A stretch of 64,000 bases of DNA from Symsagittifera roscoffensis (lineage: Eukaryota > Xenacoelomorpha > Acoela > Convolutidae). The stretch spans positions 8,688,633-8,752,632 of the forward strand of contig NC_087069.1 of NCBI RefSeq assembly GCF_963678635.1. The letters are read 5' to 3'. Position numbers and translations under genes: made by a program. A model generated the notes under the pieces. It did not search any database, was not told where the DNA came from, and worked only from the letters and a program-made list of their open reading frames with translations. Positions within the stretch are counted from its first letter, which is position 1. Every line of letters starts with the position of its first letter. This document shows, piece after piece, positions 8,868-18,568 of this stretch.

Positions 8868-11482
8868 CGTGGGCTAAAAAAATGATTATTTTGAGATTGA
8901 AAAGCGGTGGTATGGGGTTGTTCAATAATTTGTTCATAAGTATTATCATCTTGTGACTGGTGTGTCATTATATGTTGGATGGGACTTTGTGATGTGGTGA
9001 GTCGAAAATTTGGATTATGTGTGATGGCTAAATTTCGAAAATTTCGTGGGACTAGGGATAGTGGATGGTTATTTGGTAGGGGTGGTAATTGTGGTGCCGT
9101 TGGCGTTATGTCTACATTGTTATGTTCTTCGTCGTATGTATTTTGTCGTGTTGCTATTTTTGTGTTATATTCTTTTATTTGTGCGTCTAAAAGAATTTTG
9201 TTTATAGATGTAGAAAAGATTCCAAAAAATCCTGCAAAGAGTATGCGTGCTACGCTTGCTTGTCTGTTTACTTGTGTGTGTATAGCACATGTGTTGTAGA
9301 TTCCTTTTAAAAGTGAGAAAAGAAATCCAATAAAGTTAAACATTGCGTATAAAATAGTCAATTTTTCTAAGATGTAGTAGGGCCATCCTAGAAAATCGAG
9401 GATCTCATTTTTGAGTGTAACAAAGCTAAAAATGTTAATTGGTGATATATCTTGGGGACGGTATTTTTCACCGTTTAGATATATATAATCTTTAATGTCT
9501 TTAAAATATCCGCTATAGTCTTGCGTGTAGATATCGGCAAATCCTGCGGTTTCTGCAAGTTTGCGTAAATTTTGATCTATTGATTGTCTTTGTATAGTGT
9601 CCATTTGTGTTAATAATTCTTGGAATTGTTGTGTTCTAATGTGATGTTGAATATCTGATTTTGAATAGATTCCTATTGATTGTAAGTCTATATTTGGGTT
9701 TCGAGCAATAGCGCGAATGCTTTCTGGTGAAAATTTTTTGAGTGATTGCATTAATGTGGGATATGGAGTGAGAAGATAATATTTATTTTCATCAGGGTTT
9801 AGTTGTACTACATTGTGGCTGTTTTCTGATCCACATGGGACTGCGGTATCCCAGAAATAGGTTCTTCGTGAAAGTGTATCCACGAAATGTACTTTATTCT
9901 TATAAAAGATAGGGATTCTTTTATAACATCGTTTATCTTCAAAAACGTATAGTGGTGATACTTTTTTAGTACAAGTATAAAACCATAAGATGTTTCCTTC
10001 ATAGTCTAAAAAATTTGATCTATTTCCAGATAATAAGTATCCTGCATAGGGTATTTTTAATACTGCTAGTGCAAGTGATTGTAATATTTGTGTTCGTTCT
10101 AATTCGCATAGTTGGTGTAGTGTTTCTAATTCGGAGAGTGACATTTCTTGAAAAATTCGGCTAATTGTATAATCTAGTTTCATATCTAAATGAATATCAT
10201 AGTGGATATTACCGAAATATGTAGTATTCATTAGTGATAATTCTTGTAAGCGTGTGCTTCTGGTGTCATGGGGTTTTAGATGTCCACCAGGTTGTCCGTT
10301 GCTTTTTTCAAAATTAACTGGTATATAGGATGTTCCTTCGTTTGGAGGATGACCTGTGGCATATGGGTCAATTTTTACTTTTCCAGTGGTCATGTCGAAT
10401 CCTTTTTCATATTCAACTAATATTTCAGAGTATTGTGTTCTGTGAAGTGGATTCCTGTATTTACATGCAAGTTCTGTTTCTTGATATATTTGAAAACGTG
10501 TCAATTTATTTTCTATAATGTCTATGTTTCTAAAATTAGAACTTAGTTTTCGTGATGGATGGACTTGTTCATATGGAATTGATTGTATAAAATATTTTTC
10601 GTGAAATTTTATCATACGAGCGTGTATTTTTGCTACTTGAAATGTTGTACATGTATCTTCGGGGAACCAAACAATGGTTGCTTGTGTTCTCGTTGTAGGG
10701 TCGCAATAACCTTGATCATTTTTACAAGGTAATCGGATTCCTTGATAGATCATTGTATTATCTGATAAATCTCGTGTTAGTTGTATTTTTTCGAGTTGTA
10801 TTTTCCAATCGAAAAACATTATTTCTTGGTATCCTTTATTTTTTGTGTCTGCTTTGCAGTTTGATGGGTCATTTATACCAATGTGTGGTATCCAATGTTT
10901 ATCGTGTAGGTCATAGGTTAATCGTCCGTGTGCGCCGTTATACGGGTATTTTTCGTCTAGTTTTATATGTCCTTGGTGTCTTTCAAGTTGTGATTGATGT
11001 ACAGAGTCTGAAAAAACTTGAAAATTAACTAACTTTCTTGCGGAGTTTTTATTTTGTGTGATGTTTAGTCTAAGTAATTCACTTTTACAATCGTCGGGAT
11101 TGAGATGTAAAAGACGTTCTATATTACTCTGATAGAATGATTCATGGTCAAGTCGGTTTTTGTTTCCGTTCGAGACTTGTGAACAATGTACTTTCTTTTC
11201 GGAAAATGTTGCTGTGAATTTATAACCTGTAACTGTTGTTGCTCGGGCTTTTGAATAGAGTGTTGCTATTACATCTGTGGTTTCTATAGCTTGTGGTTCT
11301 GTTTCACATTGTGATACTTGATTTATTGCATATTTATGTAGTGTTTTTTGTTCATTTTCTTCACAATCGTAATGTGTTACTAATAAATCTTGTGGTCCTG
11401 TACGAGGAGAAGGGTTTATGTTTTGATTTGAGATTACTAGAAAAAGGAGTTGGAGAAAAATTAATAATTTTAGAATATACAT
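8864..11482 (-). CDS. env: Envelope-like glycoprotein, chuvirus-type
   Basis: 872 aa. Residues 1-18 are a strong signal peptide (LKLLIFLQLLFLVIS). The ectodomain has many cysteines, an N-terminal HYDC motif near residue 37 and N-glycosylation sites. The central block ELETLHQLCELERTQIL (451-467) and CYKRIPIFYKNK (519-530) are the pattern I associate with glycoproteins of arthropod chuviruses (Jingchuvirales) and their captured genomic copies. A membrane segment spans about 708-729 (TILYAMFNFIGFLFSLL), with a second hydrophobic stretch at about 745-765. The roughly 105-residue tail contains PTAP (794-797), the ESCRT-I late-domain motif, and a YEQI sorting-type motif. It would mediate cell entry and budding if expressed. 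The start overlaps the end of ORF5 by 13 bases and the stop overlaps ORF7. The family assignment rests on motif memory, not a search. Confidence 0.7.
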   Translation of the reverse strand: MYILKLLIFLQLLFLVISNQNINPSPRTGPQDLLVTHYDCEENEQKTLHKYAINQVSQCETEPQAIETTDVIATLYSKARATTVTGYKFTATFSEKKVHCSQVSNGNKNRLDHESFYQSNIERLLHLNPDDCKSELLRLNITQNKNSARKLVNFQVFSDSVHQSQLERHQGHIKLDEKYPYNGAHGRLTYDLHDKHWIPHIGINDPSNCKADTKNKGYQEIMFFDWKIQLEKIQLTRDLSDNTMIYQGIRLPCKNDQGYCDPTTRTQATIVWFPEDTCTTFQVAKIHARMIKFHEKYFIQSIPYEQVHPSRKLSSNFRNIDIIENKLTRFQIYQETELACKYRNPLHRTQYSEILVEYEKGFDMTTGKVKIDPYATGHPPNEGTSYIPVNFEKSNGQPGGHLKPHDTRSTRLQELSLMNTTYFGNIHYDIHLDMKLDYTISRIFQEMSLSELETLHQLCELERTQILQSLALAVLKIPYAGYLLSGNRSNFLDYEGNILWFYTCTKKVSPLYVFEDKRCYKRIPIFYKNKVHFVDTLSRRTYFWDTAVPCGSENSHNVVQLNPDENKYYLLTPYPTLMQSLKKFSPESIRAIARNPNIDLQSIGIYSKSDIQHHIRTQQFQELLTQMDTIQRQSIDQNLRKLAETAGFADIYTQDYSGYFKDIKDYIYLNGEKYRPQDISPINIFSFVTLKNEILDFLGWPYYILEKLTILYAMFNFIGFLFSLLKGIYNTCAIHTQVNRQASVARILFAGFFGIFSTSINKILLDAQIKEYNTKIATRQNTYDEEHNNVDITPTAPQLPPLPNNHPLSLVPRNFRNLAITHNPNFRLTTSQSPIQHIMTHQSQDDNTYEQIIEQPHTTAFQSQNNHFFSPR

Positions 11483-12606
11483 GTGTATGATAATCCTGAG
11501 TATGGATTATAAAATGTAATGTAGCCAATTGTGTTTTTGGTATATCTGTCGTATTTGTATATTACTTCAGTAGTTATAAACGGTGGTGGTAGTGATTGAG
11601 CTGTTATGTTAGGTGGGTTTAATGGGTAGGGATGTTGGGTAATATTGTTTAACTTAACTGTGATTTCAAACTTTAATTGTAAACTGTTTTGTTGGAGTAT
11701 TTGAATATTGTGATCACGGATATCGTTGTGAATATCTTGGCGATATTGTAATCTATTAAGTGCCCAGTTATGAAGGCGGTTACTTTCTTGATGTTGTCCA
11801 AATAATGGTGGAGGTGCTGTAAATGTATTCCAATCTAGTCTTAAAGGAATATTTATTGATGATTGTTCTCGATATCTGGCGTCGAGATTATTTGGAAAAT
11901 TTAAGTTAAAAGGTGGTGGTGAAATCTGGCTTATTGATGGTGTTGATGGTAGTGATAATGTTTCTGGTAGTGATGAGGATGTTGTTGTATCCGTAGAAAT
12001 ATCTATTGGATTATTGACTAAATTTAATTCACCTTGTGTAAATGAATGTGTTGTCCAATATGGTAGTCGTGATGCCTGGTTTGGGGGGTTAAAGGGATTT
12101 TCACGTATTTGTTCAGATGTTGGTGTTGAACCTAAGTAATCTGATGGTAGGCTTGAGGTGCTACGTTGTGAAAGAAGCGTAGGGGTTTCTGGTAATATAC
12201 CAATGGGGTTTTCTGGAGTGTTTTGTGATGGTGATTGAGGTATATCAAAATGAACTCGGGGAGTTTGAAAATTTCTGTTTCGTCGAGGATGTATAATTTG
12301 TCTATCTATTTCGACTGTATTTTGGTTTTGACTAGGATTTCTTATTCTACTTAGTTCTTGTGGTAGTGTTGGGTATAGGTTATATGTTGGTTCGCTTAGA
12401 GGTGCTTGTCGTTGAACTGGTTCTAGTGGTTCTGATAAACGAGCATGTCGTTCTTCAAAAGTGTATGGATTGTCTTGAAAAGAAATTCGTGTAGATGTTT
12501 GAGGATTTTGAGTAATTGAAGGTGGTGTTTGGTTATCTTGGGATGATGTCGGTGAAGACTGACTTTGTGACTGTTGGGTAGCAATTTTTGATGGATTTTT
12601 GAATTG
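11470..12606 (-). CDS. Retroelement ORF5, 378-codon open frame without any methionine
   Basis: An uninterrupted frame of 378 sense codons ending in TAA at 11472-11470. It contains no ATG at any position, so ATG-based gene finding misses it. Residues 1 to about 240 are rich in Pro, Ser, Thr, Gln and Asn (QQSQSQSSPTSSQDNQTPP near the start). About 275-320 looks helical (RLHNWALNRLQYRQDIHND) and the last 60 residues look like beta structure. The frame opens after TAA at 12609-12607, six bases beyond the ORF4 stop, and its end overlaps the env ATG. Translation must start at a non-AUG codon, or an upstream AUG must be spliced on, as happens for gypsy env mRNAs. Function unknown. The chance of so long an open frame in AT-rich DNA is very small, so it is probably coding. 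Confidence 0.75.
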   Translation of the reverse strand, partial: QFKNPSKIATQQSQSQSSPTSSQDNQTPPSITQNPQTSTRISFQDNPYTFEERHARLSEPLEPVQRQAPLSEPTYNLYPTLPQELSRIRNPSQNQNTVEIDRQIIHPRRNRNFQTPRVHFDIPQSPSQNTPENPIGILPETPTLLSQRSTSSLPSDYLGSTPTSEQIRENPFNPPNQASRLPYWTTHSFTQGELNLVNNPIDISTDTTTSSSLPETLSLPSTPSISQISPPPFNLNFPNNLDARYREQSSINIPLRLDWNTFTAPPPLFGQHQESNRLHNWALNRLQYRQDIHNDIRDHNIQILQQNSLQLKFEITVKLNNITQHPYPLNPPNITAQSLPPPFITTEVIYKYDRYTKNTIGYITFYNPYSGLSYTCIF

Positions 12607-12611
12607 TTACT

Positions 12612-12800
12612 TTAGTGGGAAGGTTTATGTTTATTATAATATTCTTCTAAAAAAAGAATTAGGAGGATTGTTGCTAGGGCAAATGTGAAGATTGCTTTCT
12701 TTATACATTTACATATGGTCAAAATGAGGGATGATAAAAATGTTATGAAAATTACAAACAATAAAAAAATATCAGTTCTACTGAAAATTGTTCGTATCAT
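12612..12800 (-). CDS. Retroelement ORF4, 62-aa two-segment membrane protein
   Basis: Small hydrophobic frame with two likely membrane spans (DIFLLFVIFITFLSSLILTI, then AIFTFALATILLILFLEEYY) separated by a short Cys/Lys loop (CKCIKK). Size and layout resemble viroporins, but no homology is recognised. Its ATG overlaps the stop of ORF3 as ATGA (12800-12797). Two stop codons in different frames follow closely (12612 and 12607) before ORF5 opens. Confidence 0.55.
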   Translation of the reverse strand: MIRTIFSRTDIFLLFVIFITFLSSLILTICKCIKKAIFTFALATILLILFLEEYYNKHKPSH

Positions 12801-13027
12801 TTAGACAAGTTGTATAAATCGTACCTGTGGATATAATCAAGGGTTTTGGAAAGTTGGAGGAATAGTTCGAGTATAGTGTAGAAAATTAAAAAAATGTTAC
12901 AAAAAATGATTAGGATTATTAGAAAAGATTCAAGTATATCAAAAAGAAATATTATAAAGGTTTCAAGTATTGTAAAAAAATGTTTAAGATTTATGAGTAT
13001 TTGAGTAACTGATTGAGAGAAGAGCAT
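12797..13027 (-). CDS. Retroelement ORF3, 76-aa hydrophobic protein
   Basis: Frame rich in Ile, Leu and Phe (FIIFLFDILESFLIILIIFC, then NIFLIFYTILELF), which would form one long or two membrane helices, followed by a short polar tail (HRYDLYNLSK). It is the first ORF after the 600-bp pol-ORF3 spacer and overlaps ORF4 by ATGA. In AT-rich DNA, T-rich codons give hydrophobic frames easily, so the evidence is mainly its coupled position. Confidence 0.5.
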   Translation of the reverse strand: MLFSQSVTQILINLKHFFTILETFIIFLFDILESFLIILIIFCNIFLIFYTILELFLQLSKTLDYIHRYDLYNLSK

Positions 13028-13625
13028 TTAAGAAATGATCTCTCGGTCGAATATTTTTTGCTGTTTGAGGCGATTTTCTAGTGTGGTCGGATTATTTATT
13101 AGTTTTTTGACAAGTGGGTTGAGTTTTGTAAAAAATTGTTGGGGGCAATTTTCATGGTGATCGGGAGGTCGTCTTTTTCTTTATTTTTGTTTGTCAAATG
13201 ATCCGGGGTATGGTGAGATATTTATACTTTAGGCTAATTAAAATGTTCATTTTGTTACTTTAGGCTAAGTTAACAAATTTGTTTTGGGGGTATTCGTGGT
13301 CTGAGTTGGGGAAATATTGTTGATCTTTGGGTTATTAGATAAGGGAGGGGTACGGTATTATGGTGATATTTATTTTAGTTGTCAAGTTGGAGTGGTTTGC
13401 TTATTTTTGACCTGGAGGTCGTAAAGTTATAGTTATAGATGTGCCTGGAGTTCTATATGATTCGTCTAATTGGTCTTAGTTTGAGTTAGAGAAAGTGACG
13501 GATTGGATGAATCCTATTGGTCTATTTTGAACTAGAATTATTGTGTACTTGTCAGCATGTTATTTTGAAAAATGTAAATGAAAAATGTTTCGGAGGTTTC
13601 AAGATAGTGAAGTATAATGTTAAAA
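13028..13625 (-). other. Spacer between pol and the 3' gene cluster
   Basis: About 600 bp without a long frame in element sense. The 13-mer TACTTTAGGCTAA occurs twice, 31 bases apart (13225-13237 and 13256-13268). The place is where a subgenomic promoter, splice acceptor or second polypurine tract would be expected to serve the downstream cluster, but I cannot assign one. Confidence 0.4.
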
Positions 13626-16600
13626 TTACTTTTGAAATTCCACTTTCTTTAAAATTTTAGATTGGGGGATGAATATTTTATAGTTTTTACGTGGTTGATT
13701 TCGGAGTCTTGTTGTTTTTCTATTTTCTGATTTGTCGATTTGTTCTTGGGGTATTATTTGTTCGGTCATTTTTCTATTTTTTCTTTGTTTTGGGGATTCT
13801 TTATGGTTTTGTGTATTGTTTTTGGTGGCGGTTGGTTTTGTGTTTTGATTTTCGGTGGGGTTATCATTTTGTTCTGTGTTTTTCAGATGTGGTTCATTTT
13901 GAATTATTTTTAATCCTGTGAAAGAATATAATTGAGTTAATTCGCGGAGTGCGTATTCTTTTGGGTAATAAGGTAATAGGTTGTTTCGATGTTGAACGAT
14001 TTCTTTTTTGTTTGAGTCGGTAATTTTATATGTGACATCAGTGGGTTTTGCAATTATTTGGTATGGTCCTTTTCGAAGGGGTTGTAATTTTTTAGAAATT
14101 CCTTTTTGAGTATTAAAATTAGGTATTAAAACAAATGTTCCAATTTTTAATTCGGAGGCTGGTGTAAAACGTGAATTGATTTGTTCATTAATGTTTTGTC
14201 TTTGTAATAACTTTTTTGTTATTTTTTGATAAATTTCATTGTGTTTTTTATCTCTATTTAGAATCCATTCGGTGTGTGTACCGGAGGCTAGTTTAAGAAT
14301 TTGTGGGTGATGAAAATGATCTTCATCGTGTGTATGTAAAGGTAGGTTATAACAAATTGAGTCTTTATTTGGTTGACAATAACCTTGTGCGTTTTTATGA
14401 GAATTTGCTGTAAACATTATTGGTTTGCGTGGCTTTTGGTTAAAAACCATTTCGTATGGTGACATTCCTAAAGTTGTCGTAATTTGTGAATTATATGCTA
14501 AGGGAAATAATTTTACATCTGCTGACCATTCGGTATATTTTGTATCATTTCCGTTGATGATACATCTAAGATATTCTTGTAATGAACGGTTCATACCTTC
14601 GACTAAGCCGTTTGTCCAAGGTGCATGAGATGTACGTGGTTTGTGTTTAATGTTATATAAATGACATAGTGTGATAATTTCATTATTTATGAATTCTGTA
14701 CCGTTGTCTGTGACTAAAATTTCTGGTAGTCCGAATTTTGCTATCCAGTGTTCATAGAGTGTTGTGTAAGCGTAATAAGCGTTACAATGTGGTACTGGGT
14801 TAAGTGCTATATAATGTGTAAATGCGTCAACAATTACCATAATGTAGGAGTTTCCTTCGGATGAGGGTGAAATTGGTCCTTTAGTATCAAATGAGATACG
14901 ATGGTTAAAGTACAAGCTTTGTCCTTTAAAATCTTGTTTTTGTGCTATTTGTTTTTGATTTGGGTAAGGTTTATTTAGTTGACATACTATACAATCATTG
15001 CATAGTACTTTTATCCAAATTGGTGCATTTGGGAAGTAAAAATTTTGTATAAAATTTGAATATGTTTTTTCTGATCCAGAGTGTCCTTTAATATTTTGTG
15101 TATGTGAAATATTAAAAGCTATAAGAATCATACTTAAAGGGAGACATGGAACTGTAGATTCATTCAGGTTATACTCCAAAAGGTCTGTATTTTCGTTAAT
15201 TGTTGTGTTGTTAAATTTGCGAAAGTATCGGAGGAGTGTTTTGTTTCCTAGAATGGTTGGATCTGCCTTGACAGGTTTAGTTTTATATTTGTGCCATGAT
15301 TTTAGTTGTCTAATTATCGGGTCAAGATTTTGATATTGTTTCAGTGTTGAAATCGTAATCGTTTCTGTTGGAGGGAGAAAAATGTTTTCAATTTCGAATT
15401 TAGATAAGGGTATTGTATCAAGTGGGTCGTGAAGGTCAAAAACTTGATTTATTGTGTATTTTGAATCATTTGTTTGTGGTCCTGATAAATTTATTTTATC
15501 AGTTAAATCTTCTTTTTCAATTAGTGGAAAATGGTCTTTTTTAGGCGGGTGTTGTTTTGTTCGTTTTTGTTGGGTGTTATTTTTTATCCATTGAGAATGT
15601 GGGATTGGTTTGAAAGTTGATGTTCCAAGTAGATCAACTTCATAATGATTATTTTGACAATCTAGATAAAGTGGGAAATGTTGTAAATTATTTATTTGTG
15701 ATTGTTCAATATCAGTTTTTACTGCATATTTGCATTCCAATCGGGGTGATGTTTCGTTTTCTGCAAGGTAGAATTTTATGTTTTTGGGTATTTCAACTGT
15801 TGTTTTTCGTGTAAGTAATTCAGGTGGTGTATTTCGACTTAATGTGTCTGGTAATGCAAGATTTTTTCCTGCAGTCCAAACTATATGTAAGTTTGGAAAT
15901 TTCATTAGAATTAGTTGAAATCTGTAAACTCGGTGGTTTGGGTTAGATTTTTGTGTAAAGAGAAAGATGATTGGTTTATGGTCTGTGAAAAGAACTGTTG
16001 GATGTTTTGATCCAAGTATCAGAAATTCATATTCTGTCAGTGTATATATTATGGCTGTACATTCTCTCATTAGAGTTGAGAGTCGTAGCTCTGCTTGAGT
16101 GAATAATCGAGAATTTGCTGATATGAGGTTCATTTTATTTGTACCATTATGTGATTGTAATAGTGCTGCACCGATGCCAAAGTTCGAAGCATCGCACATT
16201 GCATAAAATGGTTGATTTGAATCTGGAATTGTGTTTGAAATTTGTTCAGTTAAAAGTTTCTTTATTTCTTCAAATCGTGTTTGATGTTCTGTGTTCCATT
16301 CAAAATTATTTTGTTGTCTAAGGATGTTATAAAATGGTCGTAGATATAATTGCATTTTATAAACATATTTACTTAAAAAGTTTAACATTCCAAGAAATTC
16401 TTGGATTTTCTTTTTATTTGTTGGTGGTTGAAGTTTTTGAATAGCGTCAATGCGTGATTTCAATGGAGTGATTGTTTTTCTTTCTATATTATGTCCTAAG
16501 AATTTAACTCTTGTCAAAAAGAAGTGTGATTTATCGGGGGCGGCCTTCAGATTTTCGTTCTGAAGTATTTGGTGATATTTTTCTAAAACATTGAACATCT

Positions 16601-18488
16601 CGTCTTTTGTTTGTGATTGCATAAAAACATCGTCTAAATAGGTGATTGCGTTTTTCTTGAGTATTAGTGGTCTAAAAATTTTGCTCATAAAAGCTGAAAA
16701 TGCTGCTGGTCCTATGGATATTCCATAGAATAAGCGGTTGAATTCATATTGTTGGTTTCCGATAACAAATTGTGTTAAACGTCGTGATTGTTCATCTACT
16801 GGCATTTGATTGTATGCACTATTCATATCGGCGGTTGTAAAGTATTTGCCGTTTATTTTTGTTAAAATAACTTGTATTGGTTCAATGGGCCAATTACATT
16901 TTGATTCATCTATAAGTGAATTGAGGTATCTAGCATCGAGAACGATTTTTAATGATTCTCCTTTAGCTAGAATGATAACGGGGTTGATAAATGTGTTCCC
17001 TTTTGGTTGTTCTTCTTTATTAACTGGTGATATAATGTTGTATTGTTCTAAAATATCGAGTAATCTGTTCACTTTATCATGTAAGTGAATTGGTACTTTA
17101 CTTGCTCTCTGTTTTTTGAAAACTGCGTCTGGTTTTAACGGGAGATGTAGTGATGAACTGATTTTTCCAACATCGAATTTTGATGTTGCATAGACTGATG
17201 AATATTTAATTAGCTGTTTGGCTAACTTTTCGAATTCGTCTTGTGTTATTTGTGAATGTTGGAAATTAAACATTGTTAAAAATTTCTGTTGGTCCTCTGT
17301 GTAGTTACTTATGTTGAATGTAGGTTTGAAATATGGAGTTTTTGTGAAATAATCCGTATTTCTGTTTTCGTTACTTATTATATTATTTATAGATAATTCT
17401 TCATTAAGAATTGTAGATTGGCAAATATCTAGTAATTGGAGTATATTATTTACGCGATAGGCTTTTTCGTGTATTGGTGATATTGTAGCGTTGGTTTCAC
17501 AATATCCTAAAAGTCCTAAAGGTAATGTTACTTGGTAAGGTGTGTTGTTATAGACATGTAAGGAAATGATATCGGAATTCGAATTTTTCAAATATTTTAT
17601 GGATGAGATTGTGATTTTGAAAAATTTGTGAATGGGTTTGAATTCAAATTCTGACATATAAAATTTTTGTTTGTTTTGTTCTTTATCATATTGGTGAACT
17701 TGTTTGATTGAAAAATTATAGATATTTCCTGATAGTGGTTTTAGGTGTTTTCTTTGTTGGTTAAATATCGGGTAGAATTTTGAAAAGAATGGTGGTTGTT
17801 TATTTAATCTTTGAAAAAATGTTAAGGATGTTTCTTTTGTTTTTGTATATTTATCTTTGATTAATATTTTACTATTTAGTATGTTAATTGTTGGTATATA
17901 CTTCGAAATAAATGGTATTCCAATGATATTATATTTAATATCAGTGATATGGAATATTTGTTTAAATGGCTTATTTAAAATTTTGCTTTGCTCCATTGTT
18001 CTGGTGGGGAGGAGAAATAATTGGATTTTTCCGTAGTTTATCAATGTTGATCCTTGTGCTGTTGCTAGTTTGCTGGAGGTTTCAAGAGGTGTTAGCTTTG
18101 GGTGTAAAGTTTTTATTTCATTCCATGTGGGGATGTTTATTATGTTTGATTCTGCTCCTGAATCAATTAAAAAATCTATTTCAAGGTCTGGTGGTTGAAA
18201 TTCTTTATTTCTTGGGCTTTCTAAGAGAAATGGTATTGTCCAAATTTTTTCTTTGGGTTGTTCTTTTTGTATATTTTGATAAATGTGGTTTGTATTCAAG
18301 CATTTTGTTTTGGTATTTTTATTGGTTTGATTTGTAGTGTTAATCTCATTTGTTTCTTGCGTCGTTGGTGTGGAATTTATGGGTGTAGTGTAATAATTTT
18401 GAAGAAATTCTGATTGATTTTCATATATGTGTGATGAAAAAGGTTGTTCATATATGACAGATTCATAGTCATTTTCGACTTTTATCAT
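13626..18488 (-). CDS. pol: Retroelement Pol polyprotein (PR-RT-RNaseH-IN)
   Basis: 1,620 aa from the first ATG. The aspartic protease has DSG at 109-111 and the flap-end motif IIGIPF near 189. RT has TADMNSAYNQ (Asp 554) and YLDD (617-620). RNase H has Asp 766 (CDAS), Glu 809 and Asp 836 (TDHKP). Integrase has its HHCC zinc finger at His 1129, His 1136, Cys 1166 and Cys 1169, with DDE residues Asp 1201, Asp 1261 (TDNGTEF) and Glu 1297. A GPY/F module (KGPYQII, about 1473) marks Ty3/gypsy-type integrase. All catalytic residues are present. The pol frame is open upstream of the ATG to 18680, overlapping gag by 112 bases in the -1 frame, so a Gag-Pol fusion by -1 frameshift is possible. A basic tail of about 130 residues follows GPY/F. 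Confidence 0.97.
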   Translation of the reverse strand: MIKVENDYESVIYEQPFSSHIYENQSEFLQNYYTTPINSTPTTQETNEINTTNQTNKNTKTKCLNTNHIYQNIQKEQPKEKIWTIPFLLESPRNKEFQPPDLEIDFLIDSGAESNIINIPTWNEIKTLHPKLTPLETSSKLATAQGSTLINYGKIQLFLLPTRTMEQSKILNKPFKQIFHITDIKYNIIGIPFISKYIPTINILNSKILIKDKYTKTKETSLTFFQRLNKQPPFFSKFYPIFNQQRKHLKPLSGNIYNFSIKQVHQYDKEQNKQKFYMSEFEFKPIHKFFKITISSIKYLKNSNSDIISLHVYNNTPYQVTLPLGLLGYCETNATISPIHEKAYRVNNILQLLDICQSTILNEELSINNIISNENRNTDYFTKTPYFKPTFNISNYTEDQQKFLTMFNFQHSQITQDEFEKLAKQLIKYSSVYATSKFDVGKISSSLHLPLKPDAVFKKQRASKVPIHLHDKVNRLLDILEQYNIISPVNKEEQPKGNTFINPVIILAKGESLKIVLDARYLNSLIDESKCNWPIEPIQVILTKINGKYFTTADMNSAYNQMPVDEQSRRLTQFVIGNQQYEFNRLFYGISIGPAAFSAFMSKIFRPLILKKNAITYLDDVFMQSQTKDEMFNVLEKYHQILQNENLKAAPDKSHFFLTRVKFLGHNIERKTITPLKSRIDAIQKLQPPTNKKKIQEFLGMLNFLSKYVYKMQLYLRPFYNILRQQNNFEWNTEHQTRFEEIKKLLTEQISNTIPDSNQPFYAMCDASNFGIGAALLQSHNGTNKMNLISANSRLFTQAELRLSTLMRECTAIIYTLTEYEFLILGSKHPTVLFTDHKPIIFLFTQKSNPNHRVYRFQLILMKFPNLHIVWTAGKNLALPDTLSRNTPPELLTRKTTVEIPKNIKFYLAENETSPRLECKYAVKTDIEQSQINNLQHFPLYLDCQNNHYEVDLLGTSTFKPIPHSQWIKNNTQQKRTKQHPPKKDHFPLIEKEDLTDKINLSGPQTNDSKYTINQVFDLHDPLDTIPLSKFEIENIFLPPTETITISTLKQYQNLDPIIRQLKSWHKYKTKPVKADPTILGNKTLLRYFRKFNNTTINENTDLLEYNLNESTVPCLPLSMILIAFNISHTQNIKGHSGSEKTYSNFIQNFYFPNAPIWIKVLCNDCIVCQLNKPYPNQKQIAQKQDFKGQSLYFNHRISFDTKGPISPSSEGNSYIMVIVDAFTHYIALNPVPHCNAYYAYTTLYEHWIAKFGLPEILVTDNGTEFINNEIITLCHLYNIKHKPRTSHAPWTNGLVEGMNRSLQEYLRCIINGNDTKYTEWSADVKLFPLAYNSQITTTLGMSPYEMVFNQKPRKPIMFTANSHKNAQGYCQPNKDSICYNLPLHTHDEDHFHHPQILKLASGTHTEWILNRDKKHNEIYQKITKKLLQRQNINEQINSRFTPASELKIGTFVLIPNFNTQKGISKKLQPLRKGPYQIIAKPTDVTYKITDSNKKEIVQHRNNLLPYYPKEYALRELTQLYSFTGLKIIQNEPHLKNTEQNDNPTENQNTKPTATKNNTQNHKESPKQRKNRKMTEQIIPQEQIDKSENRKTTRLRNQPRKNYKIFIPQSKILKKVEFQK

Positions 18489-18568
18489 ATTGATAGAAAG
18501 AGTGTTTTCAGTATCACTTTCTGAATCTGATGATGTACAGTTTATTTGATTGAGTTGTAACGTATCAG

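Noticed and set aside
8626-11490. Several + strand frames opposite env and ORF7
   Set aside because: They are antisense shadows; the - strand frames are much longer, carry recognisable motifs and fit the element layout.
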